Part shown: in pieces, positions 24,431 to 36,171 of the stretch
Layout: each line of letters begins with the position of its first letter
How positions within the stretch are numbered: position 1 is the first letter of the stretch
DNA from: Rhizoctonia solani
Lineage: Eukaryota; Basidiomycota; Agaricomycetes; Cantharellales; Ceratobasidiaceae
NCBI RefSeq assembly: GCF_016906535.1
Contig: NC_057371.1
Span: forward strand, 1,488,001 to 1,552,000
Reading direction: 5' to 3'
DNA length: 64,000 bases
Made by a program: the position numbers and the translations under genes
The notes under the pieces: generated by a model
Told to the model about the DNA's origin: nothing
Seen by the model: only the letters and a program-made list of their open reading frames with translations
Databases searched by the model: none

Positions 24431-25895
24431 TCAACACTTATCAAATATAACAATCGAGCTTTGGCGCTTACCAGCTTCCTCTGCCATTTCGTCTAAAATT
24501 CGGTCAGAGCCTGAATAGATATCCAAGAAAAGGTATTTACCTGGGGTCCTCTGTTTGAAAGCGCTACCGTCAGATTCTATATAATAGAGGTAGCACAACT
24601 GGCACACCTTAAAAACTGCAATTCCGAGAAGCAGCATCCCAATAAATACCAACGAACTAAATATCAACCAACCAGTAGCCCAGTCTAGACGAGGGGCATG
24701 AGAGTTGCGAAACCAAGCCAAAAGTGAGGGCTTACAATGAGGAGGCACCTTAGGGTACAAAAGGCTAAATTGTGTCGCATCGGAATCGTTTAGTTTCTTA
24801 AAGAAACGATCATCTGTAAAGTCCCAGACTACGAAGAAAATACTAGCGGAGTTGATGAAAGATTAGACAGCGAATCCACAGGTTTTAGCAAAATGTACTA
24901 TACCTCATTATTCCCAAGAACAGGCAATAATATCTCAGTGCGTCACTAGCCATATTCAGAATTGGCACGGTAATTCAAAACTAATGTCAATAGGGGAACA
25001 CTCACGCATGATTGATGAACCAAAAGCCAATAAGCAAAGCTTCGTAAATAACGATCAGTATGATCGTGAATACATCTCGAACTAAGATGAGCGGGACCGC
25101 CAACCCAATTGCCACAGGGAACGACGCTATTTTCGCAGCCAAGGTATCCCAGGATGCAACAACAAGACCTGCACCTATGAGGGTGGAGCCAAAGTAGCCT
25201 AGAACGTGGTGCGTGTTAAAAAGAAGTCCTGAGGCGAATGCGAACGGAGACATACCGGCTGCAAGAATGGTCGGGGGATGCCCTCCTTCTACACGTGTGC
25301 ACCCTCCAGTATTGGGGTCAATGGATATACTGTTGATTTAAGCAAGCCGGAGTAGAAGATCAATGTATGCTTGGGAACAAAAAAGGGTTCAGCTTCGCAC
25401 CTCGTGATTCGACCACCAGTAAATATGGCCTTTGCAGACAGAAACAAAATTAGGAGGGTCTATTTATGCAGTGTTGAACTCACAGCTGCCATGTGACATA
25501 ACTCATGCCAGCCGATCGTAAACAACTGAAACAATCGATTTAATTCGGGAACCTCAATCGAATACAAATGAAAGGCAGATACCTTGAGAGGGTTGATCAA
25601 TGTGCGTGCACCCGGGATGTGCCAGAGTGCAGATATTACGACTACCCCGATCGTCACACTTTCAGCATTCACCAATGCAACCCACCCTGAGACTAGAGCT
25701 CACCAATGAACACCACTGAAGCATATATCACAACTGCCTAGGCCCACATACCCACAAAAGCATGTCTAGTCAACACGTGCATGCCATGCCTGTAGATAAG
25801 CCATTCACCTGTTCTTGACTGGGCCTAAGAACTGACGGATGTGATTCGCCAGTAGCCGATGCGATTGGAGGTCGTGTTATAGTGGGAAGCGACAT
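24431..25895 (-). CDS. M50B-like membrane metallopeptidase
   Basis: This is a multi-pass membrane protein of the fungal peptidase M50B-like family, related to site-2 proteases. The minus-strand start at 25895 (MSLPTITRPPIAS) leads to a membrane segment, then LFTIGWHELCHMAA, an HExxH zinc site lying in a hydrophobic setting. RITSISIDPNTGGCTRVEGG follows, as is usual after the active site in this family. Further hydrophobic helices follow (GSTLIGAGLVVASW, IGLAVPLILVRDVFTIILIVIY, WLIFSSLVFIGMLLLGIAVF). Several introns of about 50 bases separate the parts. The zinc-binding His and Glu are present, so activity is plausible. The last about 60 codons (24431-24610) do not look like the family and may be intron or UTR; the true stop is uncertain. 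Substrate unknown. Confidence 0.72.
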
Positions 25896-26251
25896 GGCAC
25901 GAGGTAGGCAGATGGAAAGTGAAGGCGTTAGACAGTAGATCGGGGTCGTGAGGATCGTGGCCTAGCGTGATGAGGGGCGAGGCGTCGTGGAAAATATACC
26001 AGTTTGCTGTCCAGGCCTCAAGGTGCCAGGTATGTGGTTGTTTCCCGTTTTCTCGATCATAAACATCCTACCATTGCTCACGTGTTCCACATTAATGGCA
26101 CTGCCACATATTGCTCCCTCATTTCGCTTCGACCTTGCGTATCTACAGAATAGTTTCACGCTAAATACCCTACACGTAACCAATAGAAAACTCTGTGCAT
26201 CTACATCGTTTAAACGTTTATACCAAACCCTAAACGACCAGCTCCACTAAA
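25896..26251. other. Gap between M50B-like and RhoGAP genes
   Basis: 356 bases: promoter of the M50B-like gene and 3' flank of the RhoGAP gene (both minus strand). The + strand open frame 25987-26250 has no supporting features. Confidence 0.45.
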
Positions 26252-29200
26252 TCATTCGGAACTATTTTCCGACCGTCTCGTCCTCGCTACCACTCGCCAT
26301 GGTCCTAGTCGCGAGCCCTCCCTCCTTCCAAATGCACTTGCGTTCGCTCTTCCCCCTCGTCCACGTGGGGCATAGTCACTTGGATTGGCCGCGACTGGTG
26401 GGCGCTCAAAATTGGATACCATGCTTGATACCGATCCTCGGCTCTCGCGTTGGATATGTGTCGGTGCTGTTGGTGGAGGTGTACCACTGGTGGGAGGAGC
26501 ACGAGGACCCTTGGCTGCGCGCGGACCGCGCAGTGGAGCACGTGTGGTTCCTGATGGTGTGCGGGACAATACTGCATCACCTGACACTGGCGAGAACTTG
26601 CGCGAATGGCGAGCCGGGGGTCTCGCCTGCACCATCGCCAGTAGGGGACGCCGCGTTTTCCCCAGGTCCGCTAATCGGAGTTGGGGGTTGTATCACTATC
26701 CCATCATCCTGAGGTACACTCAAGCTAGCCTCGTCATCTTTGGGCTCAGCAAATGTGGGCCGCTCGTCCTTGGGTTCCGCAAAAGTTGGTCGCGGCGGCT
26801 CACCTGGATCCACAAACGCAGGACGAGGAGGTGGGCCCGGGTCGACAAATCCAGGCGGTGGCGCTGGCGGTGCAGCTTCGGTGCCTGGGGACTGCGCGGT
26901 AGAGCCGGCGGGCTGTATAGTGGGCCTTTGACCAACGTTCGAAGCCGATCTAGATCTTCCTGCCAGATTTGCGTGTTGTACCTCCAGAAGTTTACGCGGA
27001 TCCTGCAAATGCGCGCTACGGCGGTTGATCCGCTCGTCAAAGGGCTTGGTACGTTTGCGCATGGGAGCCTTTCGTTCCACTTCGCGTTTCTTCTTGGCCA
27101 CCGTAGGTGGGAGAATCTCATCGTAGCGGTCGATAAGGTCGATGACAAGCACTAGTTCAATTCTCAATAGACGAACATGATCATTGTGCGAGAAACGTAC
27201 ACTTGGGGTGTCTATCTTGAATCGATAGCTCATTTTCAACCTTAGGGCGCATGAAAACTATATCCTATGAGTTACCTATCCATCAACGATATCAAATTAC
27301 TTACTCCGTCCAAGAGACAACCCGAGTTTAGCAACATAGACATCGCGAGATTCATCAGCTCCCAATGTTTCCTCGACAAGTCTGCATCCAATGTCAATCA
27401 CACAATCAGCCAAATTTGCATAATCGCTTACTCTTTCAGATGCTTGATGATTGCGTCGAGTACCAACAAGTTAACCTTGGGCAGTTTGATCAACACCGTT
27501 TGCAAATCTTCCACGCGGCGATCTTCAGTTTGAGCAGCTCCGACTATTGCCAACTATTAGAGAGAGAGAGAAAGACACCAAATTAATGATGAAACTTACC
27601 AGAGGGGTAAATCTTGCGCAACTCATCCCAGGTTTCCCAAAGCCCGAGAGGTGGATTTAACTCAAGGAACCACAACTGCGGATTTATTTAGCATATACCC
27701 AGCCATTCTGTCATAATTACTCTACCTTGGTCGTCGCAGCCAACACGGGTGCGTCAAACTTGTCGAACAGCCCAGAAGGAATATCCTGATTACTAGGTAT
27801 GTCGTTGATCGCCTCGCGTAATCGATGAGACACAGCCAATGGTACTTCGTAAATCCAAGTCCTGCGCCTCTCCTCGTCGCTTGGGAGACCGGGGTATTTT
27901 GCTTCGAGACCGCCGAGAAGCGCAGTAATAACACTGGGGATGGCGTCCGGAGCAGCTTCTCCTTCTCCCCAAGCAGCCGCGCCCCACTTGCCTAGATCGA
28001 GGCCAAAATGCCCATCGGTAATATACTCGCCCAATTGACGATTTTCAAAGAGGTGTGCGGTAGGACGAACGGTCCGGTTCGTGCACGTTCAATGAGGGCA
28101 GTAGCGTCAGCCTCAGGAGTGAATGCGTCGATGAGTGGTTTGCTTCGATTAATCGAGGTGGTGAGGGCATTGGGGAGAGTGGAAAGAGCAGCTTGATACT
28201 GTTGCAGCACTGAAATGAAAACGTCAACACCTCTTGACTCAGAGCTGAGAGTATCACGCACCTGTCTTCACAGCCCTCAGTCTCTCAATCTCCCACTTAT
28301 TTAATACTTTGAGTGCTTCTTCAACCTTTTCCTCCACTCCTAGGCGCTGTTTGTCGAGGACTCGGATCGCGGTTCGATATGCACGCTCTGCGGCATCAGC
28401 TTCATTTCGGGCACGAATGTGAGGAGGCTCGGCAGGAGTGTTGGCATTCTTAACCGCACGTTGAATGAAATTCATAACAGTACCAGAGCGCTTCATTACG
28501 TTCGATGCAGGCGATAGGAGAGAAGGAGAAGGAGCGGGTTTATCCGCCGAATTGGGAGGTTGTAATGAAGCGCGGATTTCAGCTTCGAGATTAAATGCCT
28601 ACGATATGGATTAGTTTACAATAGGTACCATATATGCGCATAGCACTCACCTTGGGTCTAAACTGGTATAGCGCTGCCTGCGAATCTTCGAACGCGTTTC
28701 CCAATTCACCAATACGTCTCAACAAATTCTCGCGTTCGGTTAGGTCTCGAGCAGCTTCATCGGCGCGCTCAACGCTGTCTCCCAATCCGGGTACCTTCGA
28801 TTTTAAAAAGTCGACAAAGTCGGCACCAGTGAAACAGTCCCTGTACTCCGCAATAAACGGGAGTTTGACTGTCGTAGTCTTGAGCTCCTTGGAAGCCTGA
28901 AGAAGCAAGGCCGACAGAGCTGCTGGAGAAAGTGCTAAACCTGCTAGCAGAATTGGAGGCAAAGGCTGATCCACAGCTGGGATATCCAGCTTGGGGGGCA
29001 TGGTAGGAGACATAACCAGTGGAGACGCCACCTCAGGGGGAGGTGATGTAGCGCGTCCCTTGCCCTTGTCTACCTTAGGCTCAGTGGTTGAAGTATCAGC
29101 AGTTGCGGTTGAGGCGGCGTCCGAGGCTATACTATTCTCCCGAGAGGGAGAGACACCCATTTGTTGCAGGATTCGATCAGAGACTGTACCGGCACGAGAT

Positions 29201-29999
29201 AGAGTGGTGGGCTTGAGCCGAGGAGAGGTATAAGCGTCACCGAGATTCTGATGAGGTGCGAATTTGGCACTATGGGAATGAATTACGGTTAGTGTGACAG
29301 AGCAACGGAGTTTTAAGCACTTACTCGTCTTCAGCTTCGTTAGCAAGGCGAGTCTTATTAAGGTAGGTTTGTTTCAACTTGTTTATCTATGTATTTCAAG
29401 ATGAGTGGAGTAATCATTGGGAGCCGTGGGACAATACGGACCTCGATACCCTTGTCTTCGTAGTTTTTGATATATACGTCGAGCAAGACATGATGAGAGT
29501 CTCGGATGCGCTCTGCGTGCCCGGCTGCCCAGTGTTCGAATGGATCGGCAACCATGCTATCTAATTCCTGTGCAAGGTTCTTATGCGCATTTCCCTGTGA
29601 GGCCGATTCGGCCTGTAGCCCCTGGAAAGCGCGTAGTAGTGCTGCACCATCATCTGCATCAAAACCGGTACCACGTGAGCCTGTAAGTGGTGGGTTGATA
29701 AGTGAGGCGGCGAGATTACGCTCGGCAGCAACTCGAGACTATGACATCCATAAGTATCCATCCACAATATATGTGAGATATTAGCTTACACGAATGAATG
29801 TAACGACCTCTGCGTTCTCAGCGATGCCCTGTAGCGCGACGTGAGCTCTGAATCAGCGCAGGTGTGACATTTGTATTACCTGCTCGAGCTTATTGAAGAG
29901 CACAGCTAGACCCGTGCGGTAGTCGGGTGTCCAAAAGCTGTTGTGGAATGACAATGGCAATGATACATTGGGGGCTACCTTTGGCTCGTCCGTGCTCAT
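26252..29999 (-). CDS. F-BAR, DEP and RhoGAP-domain protein (Rgd2-like)
   Basis: This protein couples membrane curvature to Rho-type GTPase control. On the minus strand it starts MSTDEPKVAPNVSLPLSFHN at 29999. An F-BAR-like helical N-terminus follows (YRTGLAVLFNKLEQ, DPFEHWAAGHAERIRDSHHVLL, INKLKQTYLNKTRLANEAE). Next is a DEP domain (LPFIAEYRDCFTGADFVDFLKSKVP), then the rest of the F-BAR helices (NMNFIQRAVKNANTPAE, RVLDKQRLGVEEKVEEALKV). A RhoGAP-like domain (GLDLGKWG to LPKVNLLVLDAIIKHL) and a Pro-rich tail with short repeats come last. The DEP inserted into the F-BAR and the C-terminal GAP is the Rgd2 layout. The position expected to carry the arginine finger reads TWIYEVPL, with Glu where Arg is usual. 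About 12 exons. The final exon's frame joint (near 26600) is unresolved. Confidence 0.8.
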
Positions 30000-30371
30000 G
30001 ACGGCAACTGGGAAGATGGACGTGGACGTGCCAATTTGGTTCTCGATGGATATAGCATGGCCGGGCGTACAGCCTCCAGCGCTTAAGGTACCGCCACTGA
30101 TCCGGGTGGCTCAAAAGTGCGTAATTTTATGTAAGGAAAAATCGACGTAAAATTAATTTGATTCTTTTGAGAGCGAATAAAAACCCGTTGAAGATGTGGT
30201 AGACTGCCTACTAGCACCGACCGTCGTAGCTTTATGCCTGCCCTCGACCTCCGGCGACAGATGACGTCACGTGATAATACCGTTTCCCACGGGGTCCCGC
30301 GTGATTGGTTAAGGGCTCTCACGACGCGTATTTATACAATCGCATCGCGCCTCGACTCAGCGTCAACTCTC
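30000..30371. promoter_or_regulatory. Divergent promoter RhoGAP / glycogen debranching enzyme
   Basis: This 372-base gap drives two divergent genes. Toward the debranching enzyme it contains TGACGTCA (CRE-like, 30262-30269) overlapping CACGTG (30268-30273), a reversed CCAAT box ATTGG (30304-30308) and TATTTATA (30329-30336), about 36 bases before the ATG. Together they look like a complete core promoter. Confidence 0.55.
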
Positions 30372-33300
30372 ATGCCAGTTCCTAGTACCAAGGCAAGATC
30401 AGGCTCGACAAGTGAAGCTGCCCCTGGCCATCCCAAGGCCGGGGCTGGTACCACCAAAGGCCAGAAGCCTCCCCCAGTTCAATTGCCTCACGAACGCTAT
30501 GCAGATGCCCCTAGGACACCGGGTCCCAAGACTCCCGCTGATGAAGCGCTCGACTTCTTCGAGTCTACAGAGCGTGGAGATGCACGCATTCAAGTCTACG
30601 AGCTCCGCCTTGAGCCAGATGGTGGCCCAAATCGAGAGGCTGCAGTACGTCTAAGCCTAAGCGCATATAGTGAACTGAAATGCTGATTTACGACTGTTTT
30701 AGTACACGCGCCTTCCTCCAGCATACAAGCCCTACATTCTACGTGTCACCATCGATGCCGGTAGCCCAGCTTCCCGTAATGGTGCATTCAAGACCAACTT
30801 TCCCCTAGACGGAGGCACATTTAGCCGCGATCACTTCGTTGAGAGAAAGTATGACGTTTGTTTGGCTGCTACATGTTCCAGACTCACAATTTGCTAGGCT
30901 CCCTACTGATTTCTCTAAGCCTATCAAGATCGATCTGCCCATCTCCCATGCAGGCGCCTTCGTTTATTGGCTGGAATATGACGGTCCCGAAGGTCGTATC
31001 AAGGCTCGCGAGGGTTATTTTAACATCGACCCCATTCTCACAACATATAGACGGACTCCTGTGATCGATGACAAGACGCTCGCAGTTCAGTCACAGACCG
31101 GTTTCCTCGAACCTCTCCAGGCTGTCAATATTCCTCTCGATGGCATCGCCATGCTTACCGTCGTATCTAAATGGATGGGGCCCTTGCCTGAATGGGAACA
31201 GCACTTTGCCGAGGCGCGCACTAGGGGATATAACATGTTGCATTACACTCCCCTTCAGCAGCGAGGCGAGAGTAAAAGTCCCTACAGCATTGCCGATCAA
31301 ATGGCATTCGACAGCGGTTTGTTCGAAGACGCCTACGATGGCAGCAAGGAGGAAGGTATTCAACGTGTTAAGGACACCCTCAAATTGGCCAAAAAGAAAT
31401 ATGGGTTGATGAGCCTGACTGACGTCGTTCTCAACCATACTGCCAATAATAGTGATTGGCTACAGGACCATCCAGAAGCAGGCGCGTATCGTATTACTAT
31501 CTATTGAGTTTGAGTCTGACTAGGATTTTAGGTTTCAGTCCCTATAATTGCCCACATTTGACCCCCGCTCTCGAGCTCGATAATGCCATCATCGATTTTT
31601 CAACCGACCTTGCGAGCCGTGGCCTGCCGACTTTGGTTACCTCGCAAAAGGATATTGATACTCTAATCGACGCTCTCAAGGAGTACATTGCCAAGCTAAA
31701 CTTGTGGCAATATTACGTTCTTAATAGTCAATCTGAGAAGGAGGCTGTGGCTGATGCCATCGCAGCCTCGAAGATTACCCCATGGACCGGTCCAGACATT
31801 GCCGGTAAATCAGTGACAGAGATTGCTAACATCGTACGCGAAGAAGGCAAGCTGGAGCACGTCGGGGAATTTGCTGAAAGGTTTATGATCACTGTCAACC
31901 CTTCTGTCGCGGCGGGCGTCGTCAAGACTGCATTCGTCGACCTTGGTGATGCCACCCCAGCAGCATACGGCGAAGCTTGGGGGCGAGTGGTGGATGTTCT
32001 CAACGTCGATCACTACAAGGAATGGGAAGAAGACACTAAAGTTGCTATCGAAAACATCATGAACCGCGTCAAGTGGACTCGCTTAGACGAAAACGGCCCT
32101 AAAATCGGTGAGATCACTAAAGTGTGAGGCGTTTATTCATATTTACCGCGCATGTATTCGCTCACTCGTATTCCCAGAATGCCCTTGGTGGATACCTACT
32201 TTACCCGCATCCCCAAAAACTCTAGAACCGCCAAACACGACCCCCGAGCGTTGGCCGTGGCTAACAATGGATGGATTTGGGCCGCCGACCCACTCGCTAA
32301 TTTTGCCCTACGACCCTCAAAGGCATATCTTCGTCGTGAAGTGATTGTATGGGGGGACTGCGTGAAGCTTCGTTATGGTGATGGCCCAAGCGATAACCCA
32401 TGGCTATGGAAGCATATGACCGAATACGTCCAGTCGCTCGCAGTGCTGTTTGACGGGTTCCGCATTGACAATTGCCATTCTACGCCATTGCACGTAGGAG
32501 TAGCCTTACTCGACGCCGCACGCGCGGTGAACCCGGACTTATACGTGTGTGCCGAGTTGTTTACCGGAAGCGAGGAGATGGATGTGCACTTCGTAAGCCG
32601 ACTAGGTATCAACAGCTTGATTCGAGAGGCCATGAACGGCTGGGACCCGAAGGATTTCGCCAGATTGTTGCATCGTTATGGGTTAGGAAAGCCAATTGGT
32701 GAGTTATGTCTATTTTTCGAAGCTTGGAACTGGGCTAAAACAAACCGTTTTAGGTTCAATGGACGAATCCTGCCTGACCTCTATAGAAGAGCTCCCTCCG
32801 CCAACAGGCAAGGGTGCTACCCGCCCTGCAGCCATTACCCCTATCCGTGGCTCTGCACCACACGCACTCATGTACGACTTGACTCACGACAACGAATCCC
32901 CTCTCCATAAGCGCTCTGCCGAAGATGCACTCTCTACTGGCGCGCTCGTCACTTTTGGCTTGTCAGCTACCGGATCCAACAAGGGCTTTGACGACTTGTA
33001 CCCTAAACTTCTTGACCTTGTCGGTGATAACCGAAAGTACGAGACAAGCGATGGGGGAAAGATTGATCGAGGCATTGCCAAGGTCAAGAAGGTTCTGAAT
33101 CAGTTGCATACCGAAATGGTTCTCGCTGGATTTAAGGAGGGACATGTGCATCAGGAGGGCGACGTAAGTTCCATCATTTTTCAATCAGTGCGCATATACC
33201 TAACATTTCGAGCGAAGTATATTGCCATTCATCGCGTTCAACCAGGGACCCAGAAAGGATACTTCTTAATTGCACATACAGCATTTGGATCCTCCAAGGG

Positions 33301-35719
33301 CTCCAAGGCTCGTGGCGACGTGAATCCGATTGCGCTGAAGTCTACCAAGGCTCGATTTATTCTTGGCGCATCCATCGATATACCGTCTTATGAGCTTGAG
33401 GCGTCCAAGACGACTATCTCTGGCCTGCCCAGCACACTAAAGGAGTTGGCCGAAGTTCCGCCTAAAGAAACTGAAGACGGATGCGAGCTTATCGTTCCGG
33501 AAGAGTTCCCTCCTGGCAGTATCTTGTTATATGAGACTCAGCTTGTCGGGGTTGATCCTAATCTGGAAGCTGCCTGCGGAGAGGGAGCAGACGAAGCGTT
33601 TGCCGACTTGGATCTGGTAGATCTGAACGTAGTTTTACACCGCTGCAACGGAGAAGAGCGCGATGCGACCAGTTGAGTATTTATTCTAAATTTAGACATC
33701 AGAGACTGACCCTCAACTAGACGGAGAGATTGGAACTTATAATATTGGTGGGTTGGGAGACCTAGTATATTGTGGTCTCGAAGGATGGATGCATCCACTT
33801 CGTCACGTTATGAAGTATAATGATCTTGGGCATCCGCTCTGCGAGAACTTGCGCCAAGGAGACTGGGCACTTGGTTATATTCAAGCACGACTAGAGAAGT
33901 AGGTTGTTGTTTTTCTGTATCTTGACCTATCTTCATTGCATTTTACAGACAAACCTCCACTTTCCCACGCCTTGCCAAGTCGGCCGCTTGGTTCAAATCT
34001 CGATTCGACCTCATCCGAGCACAAGTACCCGGTTTCCTCAGGCCAAAATACTTTGCTATCGTCATTTTCTCCGCATACAAGGCTGCTCGCCGCGTTGCTA
34101 TCGAACAATGCTCTGACTTTGTCGTCTCGGCCACGATTTCACCCAGAACTTGGCCCTGTGCCAAATCCAAATGCATGGTCTTGTCCAATCTGCATCGATC
34201 GACCCAGGCAAGGTTGTTCCTTCGTTGGCCGCCGGACTTCCTCATTTTGCAGGTGGATGGGCGCGTACCTGGGGCCGAGACGTATTCATTTCTCTGCGAG
34301 GGTTGTTCCTTACTACAGGAAACTACGCGGCCGCGCGAGCACACATCCTGGCCTTTTGCGCTACACTGAAACATGGTCTCATTCCCAATCTCCTCGACGC
34401 GCTGCGCACACCTCGATACAACTCGCGTGATTCTCCGTGGTGGATGCTGCAGAATATTCAAGACTACTGTACCATGGCTCCTGAGGGCCTTGCCTTGCTG
34501 GAAGTCCCCGTCAAACGTCGCTTCCCGCAAGACGATACGTTTGTCCCCTGGGACGACCCACGTGCATACGCCTACTCGAGCACGGTCGCCGAAATCATCC
34601 AAGAAATCTTGCAAAGGCACGCCACGGGCATTTCATTCCGCGAGCACAATGCCGGGCCCAACTTGGATATGCAAATGAGTGATGAAGGCTTCAACATCAA
34701 GGTCACGGTCGATTGGGAGACTGGATTCACTCTCGGGGGCAACTGGAAGAACTGCGGAACGTGGATGGACAAGATGGGTGAGAGTCAGAAAGCTGGTACT
34801 AAGGGCACTCCCGGTACTCCACGTGATGGGGCGCCGGTCGAGATTACGGGACTGCTGTTCAGCACGTTGAGATGGCTCGACGGGCTTGGAAGTAAATTCC
34901 CATTCAAAGGCGTCCAAGCTACTAGTAAGTAATTTATCAAAAGTTTTCAAGTATAATAGCTAATTCAAACGATCAGTCGACGGACAAGAGAAGTTGGTCA
35001 CATACCACGAGTGGGCAAAATTGATTCAAAACGCCTTTGAACGCTACTACTATGTCCCTCTGAACCCCGTTGAAGATCCTGACTATGTAGTAGACCCGCG
35101 TATCATCAACCAGCGCGGAATCTACAAGGATGTGTATGGTTCGGGGGCAGGGCGCGAGTGGTCCGACTACCAGCTCCGATGCAACTTCCCAATTGCCATG
35201 GTCGTCGCGCCCGAGTTGTTCAACCCCGAGCACGCGCTTGGCGCACTGAAGATCGCCGACAAACGGTTGCGCGGCCCGTTGGGCATGAAGACTCTTGACG
35301 AAGCGGATTCGCAATATCGCGGGTACTACGACAATGCAAACGATTCGGATGACGCCAGCGTCGCAAAGGGGCTGAACTACCACCAAGGCCCGGAGTGGGG
35401 ATGGCCCTTGGGTTATTTCTTACGTGCATACTTGAAGTTTGACCGATTGGTCGGTGCGGGGAAAAACGTAAGTGAAGGTTGAAATTTTCTTAGATTGCGC
35501 TAATATAGTGACCTGTAGGATTTGACCGAAACGCTTCACCATTTGCACGAGGCGTTGCTCCCCGCACGGCGGCACATCGCATCCGACCCATGGGCAGGGA
35601 TTCCAGAGTTGACGAACCGGAACGGCGAGTACTGCCGAGACTCGTGCAATACGCAGGCATGGAGCGCAAGTTGCCTGTTGGACTTTTTGGAGGAGGTTCA
35701 CAAGTTGCAGCACGAGTAA
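30372..35719 (+). CDS. GDB1: Glycogen debranching enzyme
   Basis: This bifunctional enzyme clears glycogen branches by 4-alpha-glucanotransferase and amylo-alpha-1,6-glucosidase activities. The N-terminal GH13-like half shows LTDVVLNHTANNS, FRIDNCHSTP (nucleophile Asp) and CAELFTGSEEMD (acid/base Glu). The C-terminal GH133-like half shows FAGGWARTWGRDVFISLRG, HGLIPNLLDA, YNSRDSPWWML and NRNGEYCRDSCNTQAWS. About ten exons are joined by introns 30645-30702, 30849-30897, 31482-31531, 32108-32177, 32699-32753, 33164-33217, 33672-33720, about 33900-33949, about 34924-34977 and about 35469-35518. Intron 31482-31531 appears to use a GC donor. One frame jump near 34135 is repaired by one base. The ATG at 30372 follows a TATA-like box, and the stop is at 35717-35719. 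About 1,500 residues, the usual size. Confidence 0.93.
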
Positions 35720-36171
35720 ATTAGGTTGATTGTCTTGGGGCCAAGATGTCAAATTTTGTCAAGTGAATTCAAGTTATATTTCGAGTTGTACAAATAGAAT
35801 GTATGGTTCATGGTTTGTCCAAGAATGTCAAAGCCAGAGTGGCATACACAAGGACCTAGAATATGAAACATCGTCAAGAACGTCCTAGGCGAGCTCACCT
35901 ACCTGAACAATGCCAAGTAGGGCTCAGCTGTCGAACGAACAACGGTTGTTCTGGCGGGCAACCCCCTAGCGAGGGTACCTTGCCTCCTGCGACCTGAAAA
36001 ACACCATGGCTTGCGCTTGGAGGTTCGGTGATCGCATGCGGACGCCTGAAAAAAGAAAAGAAGCAACCGGGCCGGGATTATATAGACATTCGGATGCAAA
36101 CCGCGGATTGTTTCGGAGATGTCAGCGGATGGGACTGAGTAGTTTTCTGAGCTGTACAGGACCAGGCCGAG
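35720..36171. other. Intergenic region upstream of the H15-like gene
   Basis: 452 bases, 3' flank of GDB1 and promoter of the next gene. No gene seen; the + strand frame 36006-36266 overlaps the next gene's start in another phase. Confidence 0.45.

Noticed and set aside
26385..27155. 256-codon + strand open frame
   Set aside because: It runs antisense to the Pro/Arg-rich tail exon of the RhoGAP gene; GC-rich low-complexity coding DNA often leaves the opposite strand open, and its protein has no domain.
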